DNA of 13,331 bases from CAZWZG01 sp964638245. Lineage in GTDB: Bacteria > Pseudomonadota > Alphaproteobacteria > Rhodobacterales > Rhodobacteraceae. Below the pieces are notes generated by a model. It was not told the DNA's origin. It saw nothing but the letters and a program-made list of their open reading frames with translations, and did no database searches. The position numbers were made by a program, and so were the translations under genes. Below, piece by piece: positions 7,337-13,278 of this stretch. How positions within the stretch are numbered: the stretch's first letter is position 1; every line of letters begins with the position of its first letter. The stretch lies in the NCBI GenBank assembly GCA_964638245.1, contig CAZWZG010000081.1, forward strand, positions 1 through 13,331, in the 5' to 3' direction.

Positions 7337-8461
7337 ATGAGCTTTGAAACACCGGGTCCAGTTGAAGAGGACTGGAAGGACGCGATTTCCAGCGTCGAAG
7401 AGATCATCGACGAGGCGCGCAATGGTCGGATGTTCATCCTTGTCGATCACGAGGATCGCGAGAATGAGGGCGACCTGATCATTCCCGCGCAGATGGCGAC
7501 GCCTGAGGCGATCAATTTCATGGCCATGCACGGACGGGGCTTGATTTGTCTGGCGCTGGAAGGCGAGCGGATTGATGATCTGGGGCTGACGTTGATGTCG
7601 TCGCAGAACTCTTCGCGCCACGAAACCGCGTTCACGGTGTCGATCGAGGCCCGTGAAGGCGTGACCACAGGCATTTCGGCGCAGGACCGGGCGTTGACCG
7701 TCGCGGTGGCAATCGATGGAAGCAAGACGGGCGCCGATCTGGCTTCGCCGGGACACGTATTCCCGCTGCGCGCCAAGCAGGGCGGTGTTTTGGTGCGCGC
7801 GGGGCATACCGAAGCGGCCGTTGATGTGTCGCGACTTGCCGGGCTGAACCCGTCGGGCGTGATCTGCGAGGTCATGAACGAAGACGGCACAATGGCGCGC
7901 CTGCCTGAACTGGTGGCCTTTGCGCAGAAACATAACCTCAAGGTTGGCACGATCAGCGATCTGATCGCCTACCGGCGCCGCCACGACAACCTTGTCGGTG
8001 TCGAAGACGACCGGATCATCCGATCCGAATTCGGCGGCGAATGGACGATGAAGATCTATTCAGACAAGACCCACGGCGATGAGCACATCGTATTGATCAA
8101 AGGCGATATTTCGACGGATGAGCCGACGCTTGTCCGGATGCATGCGCTCGATCCAATGCTTGATGTTGTCGGACTTGGGCCGGCGGGTCGGACAGCCGAG
8201 TTCGGTCAGGCGATGCAGGTGATCGCAGAGGAAGGTGCCGGTGTGCTTGTTCTGTTGCGCGACACGACGACGAAGCTTCAGACCGGGGATAGTGTGTCGC
8301 CACAAACGCTTCGCCAATACGGGTTGGGCGCGCAGATCTTGAGCTCTCTTGGAGTGTCCGAAATGATCCTTCTGACCAACTCACCCCAGCCGAAAGTTGT
8401 CGGCCTTGATGCCTATGGTCTTGAAATCGTTGGCACACGCCGCATCACGGAGGACAGCTGA
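7337..8461 (+). CDS. ribB: DHBP synthase with degenerate RibA-like domain (RibBX type)
   Basis: The N-terminal half (about 15-215) is 3,4-dihydroxy-2-butanone 4-phosphate synthase, which makes the four-carbon unit for RibH from ribulose 5-phosphate. Its motifs are intact: HEDRENEGD (38-46), SSRHETAFTVSIEA (92-105), PGHVFPL (138-144), RAGHTEAAVD (154-163) and ICEVMNEDGTMARLP (176-190). The C-terminal half (about 222-374) resembles GTP cyclohydrolase II but has no cysteine at all, so the three zinc ligands are missing. VRMH at 267-270 aligns with the VRVHSEC start of the active-site segment, and the catalytic GRGIGL stretch is replaced. This is the RibBX arrangement known in proteobacteria, whose C-terminal domain lacks cyclohydrolase activity. 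ATG 7337 is preferred over TTG 7331 because GGAG lies at the right distance. The stop overlaps the ribH start by one base. Confidence 0.95.
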   Translation: MSFETPGPVEEDWKDAISSVEEIIDEARNGRMFILVDHEDRENEGDLIIPAQMATPEAINFMAMHGRGLICLALEGERIDDLGLTLMSSQNSSRHETAFTVSIEAREGVTTGISAQDRALTVAVAIDGSKTGADLASPGHVFPLRAKQGGVLVRAGHTEAAVDVSRLAGLNPSGVICEVMNEDGTMARLPELVAFAQKHNLKVGTISDLIAYRRRHDNLVGVEDDRIIRSEFGGEWTMKIYSDKTHGDEHIVLIKGDISTDEPTLVRMHALDPMLDVVGLGPAGRTAEFGQAMQVIAEEGAGVLVLLRDTTTKLQTGDSVSPQTLRQYGLGAQILSSLGVSEMILLTNSPQPKVVGLDAYGLEIVGTRRITEDS

Positions 8462-8979
8462 TGGCCGGTTCCGAGCAGCATTACACGCTGGATTTGCCTA
8501 CATTCGACAAGCCTGTGAAGGTGCTGATTGTCGTGGCGCCGTACTACAAAGACATCGCGGACAACCTCGTTGCGGGCGCAGTCGCGACGCTGGAAGAGGC
8601 GGGCGCAACACACGACATCGTTGAGGTGCCTGGCGCACTTGAAGTCCCAACCGCCGTACGCATCGCCCATCGGCAGTCGAATTTTGACGGTTATGTCGCG
8701 CTGGGCTGTGTGATCCGGGGCGAGACGACGCATTACGATACGGTGTGCAATGACAGCAGCCGCGCGTTGCAGCTTTTGGGGCTCGACAGTGCGTGTATTG
8801 GCAATGGCATTCTGACGGTTGAAAACCGTGAACAGGCCGTTGTGCGTGCTGATCCAAAGGGTCAGAACAAGGGTGGTGGTGCGGCCGCCGCCGCGTTGCA
8901 TCTGATTGCGTTGACCCGGAAATGGGGCAAGCCCGAGAAGGGCGTCGGCTTTCTCAAAGACCCCGTTCAGATTGCTTGA
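8461..8979 (+). CDS. ribH: 6,7-dimethyl-8-ribityllumazine synthase
   Basis: Lumazine synthase condenses the RibB product with the ribityl-pyrimidine from RibD; the lumazine goes to RibE. The 172 residues carry the family landmarks: the N-terminal strand VLIVVAPYY (21-29), VEVPGALEVP (54-63), and GCVIRGETTHYDTVCNDSSRA (82-102) with the catalytic His91. Near the C-terminus Arg129 lies in the phosphate-binding region, followed by NKGGGAAAAAL. The glycine/alanine run and a tail to residue 172 make it somewhat longer than the E. coli protein. The start is ATG 8461, sharing its A with the TGA of ribBX, with GGAGGA as ribosome binding site. nusB follows after five bases, the usual ribH-nusB pairing. 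Confidence 0.97.
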   Translation: MAGSEQHYTLDLPTFDKPVKVLIVVAPYYKDIADNLVAGAVATLEEAGATHDIVEVPGALEVPTAVRIAHRQSNFDGYVALGCVIRGETTHYDTVCNDSSRALQLLGLDSACIGNGILTVENREQAVVRADPKGQNKGGGAAAAALHLIALTRKWGKPEKGVGFLKDPVQIA

Positions 8980-8984
8980 TTGAC

Positions 8985-9437
8985 ATGAACAAAGCTCGCC
9001 AAATGCGCTCAACCGCTCGGCTTTATGCGGTTCAGGCTCTTTTCCAGATGGAAGCATCGGGGCAAACCGTCGAGGCGGTTCGCGAGGAATTCGAGACCTA
9101 TCGCTTCGGCGCGACCTATAACGGCGAGACGCTGGCCGAAGGCGACGTTGATCTGTTTCGAGAGATCATGGATGGCGCCGTGAATATGCAGGCCAAGATC
9201 GACCAGGCGACGGACCGGGCCCTAGTGGCGAAATGGCCGATCGCGCGGATTGATCCGACGTTGCGCGCATTGTTCCGCGCGGCAGGTGCCGAATTTGACA
9301 CGGATGCGCCGCCCAAAGTGATCATTTCGGAGTATGTAGATGTGGCCAAAGCGTTTTTTCCAGACGGAAAAGAACCGAGCTTCGTCAACGCCGTGCTCGA
9401 TTTCATGGCGCGTGAGGCAAAGCCCGCCGCATTCTAA
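8985..9437 (+). CDS. nusB: Transcription antitermination factor NusB
   Basis: NusB binds boxA RNA with ribosomal protein S10 and supports antitermination of rRNA transcription. The 150-residue protein is all-helical in the family and shows the usual marks: STARLYAVQALFQMEASG near the N-terminus, then the C-terminal half RIDPTLRALFRAAGAEF, VIISEYVDVAKAFF and PSFVNAVLDFMAREA. The frame is open to 8922, but a start there would lie inside ribH; ATG 8985 gives the normal NusB beginning (MNKARQMRSTARLY). There is no clear Shine-Dalgarno sequence, and with only five bases after the ribH stop, translation probably depends on coupling. It is the last gene of the rib operon; the following 39 bases show no hairpin with a T-run. 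Confidence 0.96.
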   Translation: MNKARQMRSTARLYAVQALFQMEASGQTVEAVREEFETYRFGATYNGETLAEGDVDLFREIMDGAVNMQAKIDQATDRALVAKWPIARIDPTLRALFRAAGAEFDTDAPPKVIISEYVDVAKAFFPDGKEPSFVNAVLDFMAREAKPAAF

Positions 9438-9476
9438 GCGGTTGTAGCCGAGGGCGATCGAGCTATCCTTCTAGCT

Positions 9477-9794
9477 ATGCCGACGATCGTTCGCCACTAC
9501 ATCATTCAGACCGCCATCGGTTTCGCTCTGGCAGCCGTCTTCGTGGCGATGCTGCTTTATTTTGACATTGTTGGTCTGCGACGGTTGATCTTCGGAAGCG
9601 ATGTAGGGGTGTTAGCCCTGTTTTTGCTTTGGTTTTTCAATGGCATCGTCTTTGCGGGCGTTCAATTTGGAGTCTCCATCATGTTCATGGCGGAAGATGA
9701 TGATGACGACGACGAGCCGCCGTCGGGCGGCACCCGGGATCGGATTGCCATTCCAATTCCAGTGGAAAAGCGGCGGGACCACCGACAACCGTAG
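9477..9794 (+). CDS. Small two-helix membrane protein with acidic tail, unknown function
   Basis: I do not recognise a named family. The 105-residue protein has two hydrophobic segments, about 9-33 (IIQTAIGFALAAVFVAMLLYF and on) and 43-71 (VGVLALFLLWFF to VSIMFM). They are joined by a short positively charged loop with LRRL. After the second helix comes a run of aspartates (AEDDDDDDEPP, 72-82) and a basic, proline-containing tail. Positive residues between the helices favour a cytoplasmic loop, which would leave both ends, including the acidic patch, outside; this is inference. The start is ATG 9477, 39 bases after nusB, without a clear ribosome binding site. The coding potential looks real because the frame is hydrophobic and organised, unlike the shadow frames nearby. 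It may be read through from the rib operon. Confidence 0.75.
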   Translation: MPTIVRHYIIQTAIGFALAAVFVAMLLYFDIVGLRRLIFGSDVGVLALFLLWFFNGIVFAGVQFGVSIMFMAEDDDDDDEPPSGGTRDRIAIPIPVEKRRDHRQP

Positions 9795-9960
9795 GGGTTT
9801 GCATTCCCGAGGACCTGTATAAACAGGTGGGCGCCAGGTAAACGGACCAGGATCCGGACAGAGCCAGCTCCCTCGGATTTGCGTAAGGCCACCGGAATAG
9901 AACCCATGACACGAGAGGGGCAGTACCCGCCTTTCCAACAGCTAGGGTGTTCCATGCCCT
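9795..9960 (+). ncRNA. Structured non-coding stretch, candidate small RNA (6S-like at best)
   Basis: Between the membrane protein and mmcB lie about 240 bases with no plausible gene. The first 165 fold well as written. ACCTGT (9813-9818) pairs with ACAGGT (9823-9828) over an ATAA loop. CCGAGG (9807-9812) pairs with CCTCGG (9871-9876) around it. As an alternative long-range pairing, AGGTGGG (9825-9831) matches CCCGCCT (9926-9932). The short hairpin followed by a GGCGCC-like segment recalls the 5' bubble region of 6S RNA, and the length fits. However, I cannot reproduce the 6S closing stem, and the usual zapA/fau neighbours are absent. The ends are approximate and no promoter is evident. It could instead be a long mRNA leader or trailer. 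Confidence 0.4.
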
Positions 9961-9999
9961 CTGACAAGGGTGGAGTTCGCATGCAATTTCAACAGCGTC

Positions 10000-10028
10000 T
10001 TGACGGATGTTCATGAAATGTTCATGCT
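10000..10028 (+). promoter_or_regulatory. LexA (SOS) box within the mmcB promoter
   Basis: GTTC at 10009-10012 and GTTC at 10020-10023 are separated by exactly seven bases, the direct-repeat LexA operator GTTC-N7-GTTC known for alphaproteobacteria. A -35-like TTGACG is at 10000-10005, and 17 bases on is a weak -10 (CATGCT, 10023-10028). LexA bound here would block RNA polymerase. mmcB is described as SOS-regulated in Caulobacter, which supports the assignment. The predicted transcription start falls at or next to the mmcB ATG. Confidence 0.85.
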
Positions 10029-10034
10029 TTGACG

Positions 10035-10490
10035 ATGGCCAACGATCTGTCCTCCCTCCAGCCGGGCCAAAGGCTTCAGCGCGGTGTCAGCCGGCATTTG
10101 CTGGATCTCGACTTTGCCTGCATCGAGGAATTCGTGCCCGCACGCGGGTTGCGGGTGGACGTCATGGCGCTTGGTCCAAAGGGTGAAGTCTGGATTGTCG
10201 AATGCAAATCCAGCCGTGCCGATTTCACGACGGACAAGAAATGGCAGGGGTATTTGGAGTGGTCGGACCGGTATTTTTGGGCCGTTGACGGCGACTTTCC
10301 GGTAGAGCTTCTACCGGAAGGCACCGGGCTGATCCTGGCGGATGCGTATGACGCGGAAATACAGCGTATGGGTCCCGAAACGCCATTGGCCCCGGCGCGT
10401 CGTAAGGTGATCACGCGGAAGTTTGCGCGCCATGCCGCGCGTCGATTGCAGGGGCTTCGGGATCCGGGTGTTGTTCCGGGGCTGGTCTAG
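10035..10490 (+). CDS. mmcB: MmcB family putative DNA repair endonuclease
   Basis: MmcB proteins are alphaproteobacterial, SOS-induced and linked in Caulobacter to mitomycin C resistance; their fold is of the PD-(D/E)XK nuclease type. The 151-residue protein shows that core: VDVMALGP with Asp42, then VWIVECKSS with Glu56 and Lys58 (the ExK pair), and KKWQGYLEWSDRYFWAV (68-84). A conserved helix containing ARRK and RKFARHAARRL (about 121-138) ends the domain. The start is ATG 10035 rather than the in-frame TTG at 10029, since the protein then opens MANDLSSLQPGQRLQRGVSRHLL. There is no Shine-Dalgarno sequence, and the LexA-controlled promoter may place the transcript start at this ATG, suggesting leaderless translation. 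Its TAG stop overlaps the stop of the convergent gntR gene in CTAG (10487-10490). Confidence 0.93.
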   Translation: MANDLSSLQPGQRLQRGVSRHLLDLDFACIEEFVPARGLRVDVMALGPKGEVWIVECKSSRADFTTDKKWQGYLEWSDRYFWAVDGDFPVELLPEGTGLILADAYDAEIQRMGPETPLAPARRKVITRKFARHAARRLQGLRDPGVVPGLV

Positions 10491-11098
10491 AGCACCGCGG
10501 AATTTATGTGCTCGACCAAGAGCTTGCGTGCCAAGTCGCTATCGCCGTTTTCGACCGCCGCAACGATCTCACGGTGCTGACGGACGGCGTTGGGCAAGTT
10601 TGAGGCGTCATTGCGAATGTTGGCGATGGAGCGGGTTTGGACGTCCAAGGTTTCCCACAGACGCAGCAGCGTTGCGTTGGATGCAGCATCGACGATGCTG
10701 TGATGGAAGCGCGCATTGAGATCAGCGAAAAGAGCGAAGTCGGATTTGGCGACCGCTGCGTCCATTTGATCGCAGAGCTTCGCCAGAGGTGCAGCTGCGC
10801 CCCAGCGTGCCATCTGTGCGACCGCGAAGCCTTCAAGCTCAGCTCTCACAGCATAAATTTCGATGATTTCCTCGCGTTCGACCTTGCGCACGACGGCCCC
10901 GCGATTGCGCCGAAAGGCGATGAGTCCAGATGCCTCGAGTGCTCTTAACGCTTCGCGAACCGGGGCTTGGCTGGTGCCGAACTCCTTTGCAATTCTCAGC
11001 TCGATCAGACGGTCGCCCGGTTTAAGCGTTCCGTTGGCAATCTGGTCAACAAGACGCGCCTTGATCTGGTCGGCGAGAGAAGGGGCGGGGTCAATCAT
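10487..11098 (-). CDS. GntR family regulator, FCD (FadR-like) subfamily
   Basis: This 203-residue regulator has an N-terminal winged helix (about 6-72) with the GntR signature LADQIKARLVDQIANGTLKPGDRL, then AKEFGTSQAPVREALRALEASGLI and the wing RRNRGAVVRKV. The FCD effector domain (about 78-200) follows. Its metal and ligand residues are visible: Asp126 and His132/His133 in DLNARFHHSIV, His175 in RQHREIV and His197 in LVEHINSA. FCD-type GntR proteins usually sense carboxylic acids; the effector here is unknown. The start ATG (11098) overlaps the tauE stop as ATGA, so it is coupled to the transporter and probably controls it. The likely operator is the inverted repeat at 11831-11849. The frame stays open far upstream to 11935, but that part lies within tauE and is not coding. 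Confidence 0.94.
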   Translation of the reverse strand: MIDPAPSLADQIKARLVDQIANGTLKPGDRLIELRIAKEFGTSQAPVREALRALEASGLIAFRRNRGAVVRKVEREEIIEIYAVRAELEGFAVAQMARWGAAAPLAKLCDQMDAAVAKSDFALFADLNARFHHSIVDAASNATLLRLWETLDVQTRSIANIRNDASNLPNAVRQHREIVAAVENGDSDLARKLLVEHINSAVL

Positions 11099-11829
11099 GT
11101 AAGCGCGTCGAAGATAAGCTTTGTCCCCGCGACGATCAAAAGGACGTTGACCATGATCTTGAAGGCGCGCGGGGACATGCGGCGCGCGACAAGGACGCCG
11201 CCATAGGCCGAGATCATTGCGAATGGCGCGATAACCAGCGACAGGATTAGCGTTTCCTTGGTCATGGCCCCAACGACGAAGAAGGGGATGACCTTGATGA
11301 TGTTGACGCCTGCCATGAAGGTCGCCGCGGTGCCCACGAATTGTTCCTTCGAATAACCGCGCGTGAGCAGGTACATGTGGATTGGTGGGCCCCCGGCATG
11401 GGCGATGGTGCTGGTAAAGCCCGAGGCGCCACCGAAAAAGCTCGACGCCCATTTCGGCCAACCGGATGTGTTGGGGTGCACGCCGAACATCGCCATGAAG
11501 GCAAATCCGATGGCCAGAACGCCCACGCAGAATCCGACCCAGTGGGCCGCCACGAGCGCGATCACGGCTGCACCAATGAGAACGCCGATCAGCGCTCCGG
11601 GCAGTGCGTAGCCGATCGTAGGAAAGTCTGCATGTTTGCGGTGAGCGCCGACGCTGACCACGTCCATGGCCATAAGGATCGGAAGAAGGGCACCAAGAGC
11701 GGTTTCCACTGGAATGCCGACCGCCATGATCGGCAGAGCCACAGTGGCGCCCATCCCGCCGAAGCCGCCTTTGGCAAGACCAAGAAGGATTACGGAAACG
11801 GCGATGAAGAAAATTGCGGTGATATCCAT
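11095..11829 (-). CDS. TauE/SafE family anion permease
   Basis: TauE/SafE proteins are inner-membrane permeases that move sulfite, sulfoacetate, other organosulfonates or related anions. The 244 residues are almost wholly hydrophobic, with about seven or eight membrane segments. The family's repeated motif appears twice, as LLGLAKGGFGGMGATVALP (15-33) and as GGASGFTSTIAHAGGPPIHM (133-152). The start ATG 11829 gives MDITAIFFIAVSVILL, directly a membrane helix. There is no Shine-Dalgarno sequence, and the operator palindrome begins two bases upstream of the ATG, so the message may be leaderless. The gene is followed by gntR with an ATGA overlap and faces away from the MarR-GNAT gene. The substrate cannot be told from sequence; a sulfonate or its breakdown product is a reasonable guess for a marine roseobacter. 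Confidence 0.93.
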   Translation of the reverse strand: MDITAIFFIAVSVILLGLAKGGFGGMGATVALPIMAVGIPVETALGALLPILMAMDVVSVGAHRKHADFPTIGYALPGALIGVLIGAAVIALVAAHWVGFCVGVLAIGFAFMAMFGVHPNTSGWPKWASSFFGGASGFTSTIAHAGGPPIHMYLLTRGYSKEQFVGTAATFMAGVNIIKVIPFFVVGAMTKETLILSLVIAPFAMISAYGGVLVARRMSPRAFKIMVNVLLIVAGTKLIFDALT

Positions 11830-11830
11830 A

Positions 11831-11849
11831 ATTATCGATTATCGATAAT
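11831..11849. promoter_or_regulatory. Perfect inverted repeat, probable GntR operator for tauE-gntR
   Basis: ATTATCGAT-T-ATCGATAAT is a perfect 9+1+9 inverted repeat ending two bases before the tauE start codon. FCD-type GntR proteins bind AT-rich inverted repeats with a short centre, and the regulator is in the same operon, so autoregulation is likely. On the minus strand TTGCTC, a 17-base spacer and TAATCG could serve as promoter, placing the repeat over -10 and transcription start. Confidence 0.65.
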
Positions 11850-11872
11850 ATTAGGGGTGAGCAACCGCTAAA

Positions 11873-11917
11873 TTGCTTGACATAAGCAAGTAGCTTGCGA
11901 AATGCTTGACGAAAGCA
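11873..11917. promoter_or_regulatory. Tandem MarR-type operators upstream of the MarR-GNAT gene
   Basis: Two related inverted repeats occur 29 bases apart: TTGCTTGACATAAGCAA (11873-11889) and TGCTTGACGAAAGCA (11903-11917). Each has TGCTT and AAGCA arms around five bases. A further GCAAG-TAG-CTTGC pairing (11886-11898) lies between them. TTGC...GCAA arms are typical of MarR-family sites. The first repeat contains TTGACA (11877-11882), a perfect -35 hexamer, though no good -10 follows at 16-18 bases. Confidence 0.6.
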
Positions 11918-11934
11918 AGTATTGGAGTCCCGCA

Positions 11935-12858
11935 ATGAACCAGGTCAACCCGGTCGATGTGAACCACATCGAACGCATTCGACATTTCAATCGGTTCTAC
12001 ACGCACCACATGGGGCTGTTTTCGCGGGATCACTTGGGGACCGGGCAATCGGTGACAGAGCTGCGGACGCTTTACGAGGTCTGCTATACCGACAAAACGG
12101 CGCGCGAGATTTCAGAAGAGCTTGAGCTGGATGAGGGGTACATCAGCCGTTTGCTGAACGGCTATGCAGAGAAAGGCTGGCTCGAACGTGTGCCGTCCAA
12201 AGCCGACAAGCGTCGTAAAGAGCTTCGGCCCACAGAAAAGGGACGACGCCAGATGCAAATCCTTTGGGAAGCGACCAATGTCGAAACCGAGCGTCGGTTG
12301 CGCGGCGTCGATGCCCGCGCCGTGGCTGACACAATGGCGCAGCTAGAGCGCTTGTTTCGACCGCTTGCCCCGGACGAAGTGACGTTTCGTGATGTGGAAA
12401 CAGGGGATCTGGGCTGGTTGATCCAACGCAACGGAGAGCTTTACCGCGAAGAGCATGATTTCAATTTCGAGATCGAGGTGTTTGCTGCAGACATTCTGGT
12501 GACGTTCCTCAAGAACTTCGATCCCGCTCGCGATGCGGCATTCATTGCGGCGCGCGGAGCAGAGCGGTTGGGCTCGATATTCTGCGAGCATTCCAAGGAT
12601 GAGGCGGATCTGGCAAAGCTGCGCGTGTTTTTCGTTGAACGCCATGCGCGCGGGATCGGACTTGGGTCACGTTTGATGGAGGCCTGCATCGGATTCGCGC
12701 GGCAAGCGGGCTATGCGCGCATGACGCTGGGCACGCTGGACACCCAAAAAGCGGCGCGGCGTCAGTACGCAAAGTTCGGGTTCAAGATCGTGCAATCCGC
12801 ACCGGTGGAATTGTTCGGTCAAAGCGTCACCGAAGAAACGTGGGAGGTTTCGCTCTAG
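11935..12858 (+). CDS. MarR-GNAT fusion: HTH regulator with N-acetyltransferase domain
   Basis: The 307-residue protein joins two domains. Residues about 10-142 are a MarR winged helix: GLFSRDHLGTGQSVTELRTLYEV, KTAREISEELELDEGYISRLLNGYAEKGWLERV with the recognition helix, and the wing SKADKRRKELRPTEKG. Residues about 148-307 are a GNAT acetyltransferase with the acetyl-CoA loop RGIGLG (239-244) in ARGIGLGSRLMEACIGFA, followed by TLGTLDTQKAARRQYAKFGFK. Proteins of this layout are widespread and mostly uncharacterised; substrate and inducer are unknown. The ATG at 11935 has TTGGAG at a good distance; the upstream in-frame ATG at 11902 lies inside the operator repeats and is rejected. The gene is divergent from tauE and convergent with the DUF6324-like gene, sharing CTAG at 12855-12858. 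Confidence 0.93.
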   Translation: MNQVNPVDVNHIERIRHFNRFYTHHMGLFSRDHLGTGQSVTELRTLYEVCYTDKTAREISEELELDEGYISRLLNGYAEKGWLERVPSKADKRRKELRPTEKGRRQMQILWEATNVETERRLRGVDARAVADTMAQLERLFRPLAPDEVTFRDVETGDLGWLIQRNGELYREEHDFNFEIEVFAADILVTFLKNFDPARDAAFIAARGAERLGSIFCEHSKDEADLAKLRVFFVERHARGIGLGSRLMEACIGFARQAGYARMTLGTLDTQKAARRQYAKFGFKIVQSAPVELFGQSVTEETWEVSL

Positions 12859-13052
12859 CGTTTCTTGGCAGACATCGCCCGGGCACGTGCCGCGGCCGCG
12901 CGAATTTCTTCGGCGATTTCTTCAGCCTCCTCGGGGTCGAAATCCATTGGGATTTCGATGCCGCTGCCTTCGACGTAAATACGAACCATGCCAACGCTGG
13001 TGGGGCCGATCTGGAGATTGGCCTCAATGTCGCTTTCCTTGTTGATGCCCAT
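12855..13052 (-). CDS. Small DUF6324-like protein
   Basis: This 65-residue protein starts MGINKESDIEANLQIGPTSV, continues with a strand pair (GMVRIYVEGSGIEIPMDFDP, 21-40) and ends in a charged helix (EEAEEIAEEIRAAAARARAM, 41-60). From memory it matches the short rhodobacterial family named DUF6324, whose function is unknown; the family name is less certain than the gene itself. The start at 13052 has AAGGAA about seven bases upstream. The frame stays open to 13211, but that extension is arginine-rich, without design, and has no ribosome binding site. The TAG stop overlaps that of the convergent MarR-GNAT gene in CTAG. The 226 bases on its other side, up to tRNA-His, hold no gene that I can see, only a possible weak promoter (TTGACG 13173-13178). 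Confidence 0.82.
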   Translation of the reverse strand: MGINKESDIEANLQIGPTSVGMVRIYVEGSGIEIPMDFDPEEAEEIAEEIRAAAARARAMSAKKR

Positions 13053-13278
13053 AGGTTCGTTCCTTTGCTGAAGTTCGGCTGTCCTAGCGCCACGCGGTTT
13101 TTCAATCAAGGGCGGCCTCTTTGGCGAAAGAATGGTGCTCAAACCCTTCCGTGATCGATCTGAGCGTCTTTTTTGACGGCGGCGCCTCTGCTGACTACCG
13201 AATTCAGCCACGTTTCATCTTGCGACGTTTTCGGCCACGTGCTAGCCACCGGCTCGGTTTTGGTGACCAAACCCTTGT

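Noticed and set aside
6699..7984. Two long minus-strand frames (217 and 227 codons) opposite ribE and ribBX
   Set aside because: They are complements of well-identified genes and arise from high-GC codon bias; their translations have no recognisable domains.
9841..9870. Resemblance to the SRP RNA core (GGACCAGGATCCGGACAGAG)
   Set aside because: The conserved GGAA tetraloop and its UCC/GGA stem are not formed, so it is not a 4.5S RNA.
11099..11935. Long upstream extension of the GntR frame (482 codons in total)
   Set aside because: It lies wholly in another frame of tauE, reads as arginine- and histidine-rich low-quality protein, and the GntR domain starts naturally at 11098 with an ATGA overlap.
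13053..13211. N-terminal extension of the DUF6324-like protein
   Set aside because: The extension is arginine-rich without structure, and a good ribosome binding site precedes the ATG at 13052.
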